DNA from: Chamaecyparis obtusa
Lineage: Eukaryota > Streptophyta > Pinopsida > Cupressales > Cupressaceae
Length of the DNA: 64,000 bases
Assembly: GCA_027943335.1 (NCBI GenBank)
Contig: BSBK01003559.1
Span: 124,001-188,000, forward strand
Reading direction: 5' to 3'
Numbering within the stretch: the stretch's first letter is position 1; each line of letters starts with the position of its first letter. The notes beneath the pieces were generated by a model. It did not search any database. It was not told the DNA's origin and saw only the letters and a program-made list of their open reading frames with translations. The position numbers were made by a program, and so were the translations under genes. This document shows, piece after piece, positions 57,960 to 64,000 of the stretch.

Positions 57960-59750
57960 CCCCATCACGTGGTGGTGGTGGAGGTTTTGTTGCTACTCTG
58001 TCTGGTACCATGTCAAATCTCTCATCCCTCTCAGAGTAGAGTGGCACTCTCAGTCCCTCAGGTACAACCTGTATGTAGAGACCATGATAATAAGAAGCTT
58101 GTGCTTCCTCCCTCTATATCTCTACTACATCAGCCTATGCTTCCCTCTCCCGCTGATCTATCTTAGCTCACAGATCTGTCAACTGTTGATCTCTCATAGC
58201 AATAGTAATCCTCAGCTACTGCATCTCAGTCTCCAAAGAATGGATCCTAGCCCTGAGATCCTCTCCTCCTCCCCCTACAGGCTGATCCTGCCCAACATCC
58301 ACCCATCGGTGAACTAATCTCACCATATCATTCCCCTCATCATCAAAAGCCTATCTCCGTGACCATTTCTGGCCACTAGATCGAGACCCCTGTCCTCTCT
58401 CTCTCACCCTCCCTCCATCTCCCCTATCTCCCTCGTCTCCCCCATCTCCTTCATCCCTGTCACCACCTTGTGTCGTTGACTGTGCATTAGGTACAGTAAA
58501 CCATGGGAATGGATGCCTCCGCCACTCTACCCTGTAGGCTGCATCTGCACCTGCATCCGCCATATCTGAGAGATAGTCCCATGGCTCCCTACGTATACCT
58601 GTGGTATCCTATACTGCCTGTTGGTAGTCCAGCATCGGCAGCCATCCCTGTTCCTCCTCATCCTTGACCTGGGTATATGTAGTGGTCTTTGTGGGCACCC
58701 TTTGTTGCCGCTCAAACTATCTCTAGACCTGATTGATCATGAAGCACTCAACTATCTTAGAGTGCCAACCTACTAGTGACCGACTGCATAGCATGTATCC
58801 CATCTCCCACTCTCGATCACTCCACAGCTCACAGGCCCTGTATGGTCTCCACTGAAATGATGTGAGCTCATCCAGAAGCCTCTGGTAATATGTCACATCT
58901 CCACTATGGCTGTGAAATGAAACCTATGTACCTATAGATATAGAGGTATCTCCACTCCCTAGGCTGCACATGTGGGTGCACAACGACGATGTGCTCCCAT
59001 GCCCATATCTATGCTAAAACAACACCACATGCCCATGTCTTGCTCTCCCTATAGACAATCTCATGGAGCTCATGGTACATGTCTGCTAGGATGGCTGGGC
59101 CCCATGCCATCTATCGTGGGTGTGCTATCAAGTTAGCAACCAACCTGCCCCAGCCCATTGGGAACCCTCTCTGGCTCCTGTCTGTGATTAGTGCCTATGC
59201 ATCTATAGAACATACTATGCATGAAACTAGGAAATCTCTGCCAAACTCCTCCATAAGTCAGTCCCAACTGAGGTGTCTATCAATAAATGTAATGTCCTGG
59301 AACATGTCCTGGATGGCCTGCTGTCCCTCGGTCAGATCCTGATCATAGTATACTTGTGCCAACAAACAATCATGTTAGTTTCTATCATATGGAAACTTTA
59401 CATCTATGAACATCTATAAACATGATTATACTCACTGGATCGCCATGGCTGGATACTCGAAGGATCCGATAGACGTCCTCTCAGGTGATAGTCGCCTCTC
59501 TAGTAGGTGGGTGAAAGGTGTTATGCTCACTGTGCCACCTCTCAGCTAACGCTATCAGTAGCCCATGATCTACTCGAATATGGGGCATATCTAGTAAGAA
59601 GCCAAATCCCATAGCGATCAAATCATCTCGTCCAGGTGTATCAAGATCTCTGATGCACCGTAGCCCGATCACCCTCGGTGCTCTAATGAGGAGCACTAGG
59701 AAGTTCTCTTGCAAGCCATAACCCCAAGCCAGATGTCAGAACATATCATG
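57960..59750 (-). pseudogene. Plant mobile domain (MAIN-like) protein, decayed
   Basis: On the minus strand the frame reads LDTPGRDDLIAMGFGFLLDM, PHIRVDHGLLIALAERWHSE, HNTFHPPTREATIT and EDVYRILRVSSHGDP, then after a predicted intron DLTEGQQAIQDMF, GWGRLVANLIAHPR, MAWGPAILADMYHELHEIVY and IWAWEHIVVVHP. These are the conserved blocks of the plant mobile domain (MAIN/MAIL1 and transposon proteins). Downstream are a Gly/Arg/Glu-rich segment and a short coiled coil (LRARIHSLETEMQ, then LRITIAMRDQQLTDL). Stops are mostly TAG where Gln is expected (for example A-stop-IWAWE, where relatives have LLQLWAWE). It is antisense to the LTR at 61031, which fits the antisense extra ORFs known in Tat-group gypsy elements. 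Confidence 0.8.
59339..59435 (-). other. Predicted 97-bp intron in the plant mobile domain gene
   Basis: On the minus strand GATCCA|GTGAGTATAATC (donor) and ATGATCAG|GATCTGACC (acceptor) are canonical GT-AG sites. Removing the segment joins HGDP to DLTEGQQ in frame, whereas reading through gives stops. Confidence 0.6.
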
Positions 59751-59849
59751 ATGGATGTCTAAAATCAGTATAAATAACCTTAAATGCAAACATTGTCTAG
59801 ACCCATGTCATATTGCCCAAAATTTAAAACATGTCATATTTCTTATACT

Positions 59850-60075
59850 TCTGCGATACTATTTTTTTGATAAAGTATCATGCGATACATGGCAGTGCAA
59901 TACTATTTTTCTCTGCAATAGTTTGTATAGGATCACATGATGTTTCATCTAGTATTGTGCGATACTAGATTAAACACCTGTGCAATACTTTTTGGACCCG
60001 CAAACTATTGCACACCAAATAATATCAAAGTTGTGCGATACTTTTTTAGTATCGTATGAACTTTCGCATGAGTGA
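59850..60075. repeat. Word-iterated block: TGCGATACT variants
   Basis: Within about 225 bases TGCGATACT or TGCAATACT-like words recur about seven times at irregular spacing, between the plant mobile domain gene's 5' end and the LTR. They are not a regular tandem array. Confidence 0.7.
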
Positions 60076-61013
60076 AATTTGAAATATTTCAAAATAATTA
60101 AAAACATGTTTAAATGACAAATAGCTCATTAATGACTCAAAAGGGTGATTTTTTTTGAAAACTTATCGGGGCACCATATTGAGGAGACCGGTTGTGCAAC
60201 CGGGTGCGCTCAAATTGATGTTTGTGTACCGGAATCGCTACTTGCTGGGCCATTTTCTCTCTGAGCTCTAAAAGTTCTCAAATCACAATAAGACAAATGA
60301 ATTTGAAAATGACCTTTTTACCCCCTTTTATAGCATTTTGACTTTTTGACCAATTTTCAAAACATCTCAGAATTGCGCAAAAATTGCACCCCTAGCTAGT
60401 TTCGACGTCTTGGATCCATTTTCAAGATCGAAATCAAAATTTGAGTTCATCTTGATAGTAAAAATTGCATTTCAAAACTTTCCCTTTCTTCTACGCAGTT
60501 GGCTGACCATTTGAGGCCCGATCCTTCGATCTTCGCTGGGGCATCTTCATTTCTTCATCCCCATCTCTTTCAACCTTCTAGTCTTTCATTCATTTTCATT
60601 TCACCTCTCTAAGGTTTGACTTCATTTTTATCCTATATCTTTCTCAGTCAAACCTAGTCAAACTGGGGCATGTCTTTCCTACTTGATGGTTATCCTATCG
60701 TCCTTCACCTTTGATTATGATTTCTAGTGATTTGATCAGATTTCATCAATTTACTGTTTCTCCTCTACCTGATTTCAATTCTGATTCTGAGGGGGCAGTA
60801 CCTATCAGCTTCAATCCTTGATTCAGCTTTATCAATCAACCTTGCTTGAGTTTCTTATCTCTTATTTGAGACTTGACAATATTCTATTTACAGGTGTGTT
60901 GGTCTTGTCTATCAGCTTATCTTTGTCATCTTATGCTTATCTTTGTCCTGATGTGTTCCCATCTGTCGAACACACATCTAGGTTGTTTTGTGATCCCAAA
61001 TTGATCTCACATT
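60076..61013. other. Non-coding region before the LTR at 61031
   Basis: No gene is supported. TC-rich phrases (TTATCTTTGTC repeated near 60915-60950) occur just before the purine tract. Confidence 0.5.
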
Positions 61014-62700
61014 AGTCAAAGAGGGGCAAATGTATGCACCCTAAAATGGTCACCTAGACTTTGGGCTCGCATTCAACAATTTATCAAATCCCTGAATCAA
61101 TATTTTTCAATTATATCAATTTTCCTTGATCAAATCCTAGTTCTTTAATTTATTCAATTATTTTCTATGGGCTAACCATTTTATCCTAAGTCTTTATTTA
61201 TTTAAAAGAAATTCCCTCCCCTTTTATTAAATAAAAAGCCCCCACCTTTTCCTCTTATCCTAAGTTGCACAAATAAAGCATTATTCTTATTTTATAAAAA
61301 GAAGAAAAGGCCTTTTTGTCTCATATGGACACAAAAGTCAACTCTTATTTTCTCATTGGAGGAGATTTGTGCACATGGATTGCTGCTCTTTCAAGCTCCA
61401 CCCTTGATTAAATCTTTTGCCTCTTAATCTCCATGGTCCATTCCTTTTCAATTCCTTTAAAAGGAGAGCTCTTTTATCATTCTAGGATCCCAACTTTGAA
61501 TACTAATCTTATGCTGCAGGATTTATTGGAGACTTTGGAGCTTTGGAGATCTTCATGCATTTAGCTTCCATTCTTGCATTCTTAGCTTAAACTTTCATGG
61601 CATCTAGCTTAGTTTCCTTTATGCTTTAGATTAGCTCACATAGCTTAATTAGTAAGGATTTGTAATACTTTCCTTTCCATAGCTTAGCTTGAACCTTCAC
61701 ACTTAGTATAGTTGCATTGCATTTCCATTCTTGATTCTTGAAGATATTGACATTCTTGCCCTTGTCTCTTTGAATCTCCCATTGTGTGGTTTACTAGCAA
61801 GGTTGCATGCTTCAATAGCTCTAGTTGAGAGCATTATCAACATCCTTGTGACTCCATATCTAGGGAGCTCTAGGTTGCTTTCTCAAGGTTTCCCATTCAT
61901 GGATTCCATTGGAAGTAATGACTTAGAGAAGTGCACAATTTAGTGTGTACAGACACCACCGAAGGATAAGGTGAAGAAGGACCGTAGGAGACTAATGAGC
62001 TTGAAAGAAAAGAGGAAAAAAATAAAGAACCTGAAATTGATACAAATGTAGATGTATCTACAACTGACACAAAGCAAGAATCCCAAGGACATCAGACTGA
62101 GGGAACAGTCAAAGGGAAGGATAAGGAAGAAAGTGTGTCAACCAAGCAAGAATTCCAATAGTAGGGGGTGTAGTTGTATTTGATCATGGTTAAACCTTGG
62201 TTGAGTCCTTGGTTCCACCCTTTGAAGACAAAGCAAAGTTTGTGTCCTCAAAGTTTGGGACAAGTAGACAAGATCAATGGTCAAGATTCCTTTTCACTTT
62301 GAGTGAATGAGATTGAATTTGGCTTGATCCATGTGAATGCCTTTCCTTTATTCTCATTGGTTGATTGATTTTCCTCTTTTTGTGGTTGTTGAGAGTAATT
62401 AAGATTTATTAATTGATTTAAATGAATTTTTTTAGCCATGTACCCCTTGAATGGGTTGAATTTAATTTAATCCAATACTATACAATTAATTGAATTAATT
62501 GTATTTTGATTTGATTGCACTTGATTAAAATGTTCTCAATTTTGATTGATCTCGAATTAAGACTTGATTTTCATTTTGATTGGCTAATTATGCATTGTGA
62601 TTCAATTACTTCAATTTTGTCCTTGATTTTCCTTGATTTAACTTGATTTTCTTTGATTTTATCTTTGTCCATTTTCAGGTGATTACAAATGCCCCTTTTT
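61014..62700. mobile_element. Two gypsy LTR starts facing each other
   Basis: On the plus strand GTCAAAGAGGGGCAAA is followed by TGTATGCACCCTAAAATGG at 61031. On the minus strand CAAAAAGGGGCATT is followed by TGTAATCACCTGAAAATGG at 62687. Both look like a purine tract plus LTR start, and the two starts resemble each other. The boundary between the two LTRs is not resolved. If instead this is one LTR (61031-62687, TGTA to TACA), the flanks GCAAA and AATGC do not form a target duplication. Confidence 0.5.
61948..62160 (+). pseudogene. Charged reading-frame fragment
   Basis: One frame with two early stops reads ETNELERKEEKNKEPEIDTN, VDVSTTDTKQESQGHQTEG and KGKDKEESVSTKQEFQ. It is very rich in Glu, Lys, Thr and Gln and of low complexity. 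No family is recognised; it may be the end of a retroelement protein lying between the two LTR ends. Confidence 0.35.
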
Positions 62701-63080
62701 GAGTTGACGTGTGAAGCATGTCGATTCAAAGAATACTCTAATCTTGCTGATGACAAGTCCTGATTCATTGATGTTCGTTTGATGTCTTTGATGGTCGATC
62801 CTTTGATTTGTGATACGAGATTGTTTTAGATATGATTGATATGAAAATCTCTTGATTGATGTGGTTCTTTGATGATCGTTCCTGATATGATGGTTGATTT
62901 GATGATGGTTCTCGATATGATGTTTGATTCAATGATTGATCTCGATATGATAACTATTTTGATGATTGATTTCAATGCGATGCCCCATTTGTTTGATGAT
63001 GAAAAATTGATAAAAGCTTTCGCTTTGATTTGATGATCAGTCCCTCAATTTTTTGATGATGTTACTATTGATGTAGATCT
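62500..63080. repeat. TTGAT-rich word-iterated block
   Basis: TTGAT/TGATGAT words recur every 10-20 bases, including near-repeats of CTCGATATGATG at about 62908, 62940 and nearby. The block is low complexity without a fixed unit. Confidence 0.7.
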
Positions 63081-63328
63081 GATTATCCGATGGTATACCC
63101 CCTCAGAAATGAAATAAAATTCATACTTGATTTAATCGTTGATTGACTTGGGATGATGTTGTTCATTTGATTTTAATAAAGTTCAAGTCTTTGATGAATT
63201 TTATTTGTATTTCCGATATCGATGTTGAATTCGTTTAATTTTAAATGCCCCGGTGTCAATTATTATGATGATCACATTATTTTATTAGGTCAAATGGGGT
63301 AACAATGTACTTGCATAGGTCAAAAACC

Positions 63329-63338
63329 TATATAAAGG
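63329..63338 (+). promoter_or_regulatory. TATA box
   Basis: TATATAAAGG, 84 bases before an ATG that opens a GC-rich exon-like stretch ending at a strong splice donor. Confidence 0.6.
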
Positions 63339-63412
63339 GGTGAAAATCCCTTTTTACTATTCATTTACCATTTACTTTTGAATTTTACTCTCATTTGCCT
63401 TTTCCACTTTCC

Positions 63413-63490
63413 ATGATGTTTGTCCCTATCCGCGAGCATCAGTTCGAGAAATGCCAGCGATATCATCGGCTGCCTGGCTCAGGACCTCCG
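63413..63490 (+). CDS. Candidate first coding exon, 26 codons
   Basis: From ATG at 63413 the frame reads MMFVPIREHQFEKCQRYHRL and then PGSGPP, and ends at CCG|GTGAGTACTT, a near-consensus plant 5' splice site in phase 0. The 78 bases are much richer in GC than the surroundings. A TATA box lies 84 bases upstream. The protein is not recognised. It could be the leader exon of a retroelement transcript or a host gene continuing beyond the window; no acceptor was identified before the end of the window. Confidence 0.4.
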
Positions 63491-63595
63491 GTGAGTACTT
63501 GTACCTTTCCATTTTTTTCCATTTATTTCTTTTTTTCAAAATTTTCCAATTTTTTCCAGATAAACAACCCTTTTTGCCCTTTTTTTCCATGAATG

Positions 63596-63965
63596 GGTGC
63601 TTTTGCCACTTTTAAGGGTGCTTTCGCCTCTCAATGTGCACTTCCGCACTTTTCCACTGCACTTTCGCGAATCACTATGGCACTTTCGCTCACCAAATTT
63701 AAGCCCTTTTGTGCTTTTATAATTTCTTTGGGCGCTTTTGCCTAGGTTTAGCACTTCCACAACTTTAACCTGTGCTTTTGCTTAATTTTCACACTTTTAC
63801 ATCTTTTAAGAGCGCTTTTGATGTGCATTTGGGCGCTTTTGAATTTTTCTCCACTTTTGCAATATAGTTGTGCACTTTTACTCCTTTAGGCAGGGCTTTC
63901 GATGTTTGCCACTTTTTCTTAATAAATTAGCACTTTTGCTCTACAAAATTTTAGATTTTTAGATT
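63596..63965. repeat. Word-iterated block: GCACTTTTGC variants
   Basis: About 18 variants of (G/T)GC(A/G)CTTT(T/C)GC occur in 370 bases, spaced about 12-35 bases apart with unrelated sequence between. The block starts about 100 bases after the splice donor at 63491. Confidence 0.8.
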
Positions 63966-64000
63966 TTTGACCAAGTTATAATTTTGTCGACGTTGTTAAT

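Noticed and set aside
1..64000. CRISPR arrays, bacterial operons, tRNA or rRNA genes
   Set aside because: No regular repeat-spacer arrays, no ribosomal RNA sequence and no cloverleaf-capable tRNA were seen; the sequence is eukaryotic repeat DNA.

Overview
This window looks like nuclear DNA of a seed plant, most likely a large-genome gymnosperm such as a conifer. That is an inference. The supporting signs are very low gene density, almost complete coverage by old nested LTR retrotransposons, initiator-Met-type copia primer-binding sites (TGGTATCAGAGCC and variants), Tat-like Ty3/gypsy gag, pol and extra-ORF types, and a plant L1 LINE. I found no intact cellular gene, rRNA, tRNA or CRISPR. Nearly every coding trace is a broken transposon gene, and many of the breaks look like C-to-T changes that turn Gln codons into stops.

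Layout. 1-4.5 kb: minus-strand copia element with all domains in order (RNase H, RT, integrase, protease, gag from left to right), then its 5' LTR. 5.7-8.7 kb: an unidentified minus-strand coding-like island. 9-10.5 kb: non-coding, with microsatellites and a pair of palindromes. 10.7-26.4 kb: one plus-strand copia element split twice. The first insertion (11464-20098) is a gag-only gypsy-like element with 3.2-kb LTRs, each carrying a PPR gene fragment. The second (20367-24202) is a minus-strand non-autonomous copia-type element with a perfect CTTCT target duplication. 26.4-31.4 kb: LTR scraps, a minus-strand copia integrase and a short tandem repeat. 31.6-33.15 kb: an L1-type LINE (ORF1 and the start of ORF2), cut by a copia 5' LTR at 33154.

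33921-47784 is a 13.9-kb Ty3/gypsy element with a perfect ATATG target duplication. In order it holds gag, protease (split by a 1-kb inverted-repeat element), an additional RNase H, RT (split by a short solo LTR), RNase H, a deleted integrase, and then a long extra sense ORF with a proline-rich part and a coiled coil. 49031-56836 is a younger gag-protease-only gypsy-type element with readable ORFs, a TATA-bearing LTR and a 0.9-kb tandem duplication across its 3' junction. 58.0-59.7 kb holds an antisense plant-mobile-domain gene with a predicted 97-bp intron, upstream of a polypurine tract and LTR at 61031. The last 4 kb has LTR ends facing each other, word-iterated low-complexity blocks and a TATA/ATG/splice-donor arrangement.

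The genes do not form a cellular pathway. The biology here is the layering of autonomous and non-autonomous retroelements, with captured host sequence (PPR) and extra ORFs (coiled-coil ORF, plant mobile domain) riding along. Coordinates of decayed domains are approximate. LTR ends are firm only where a target duplication is quoted.
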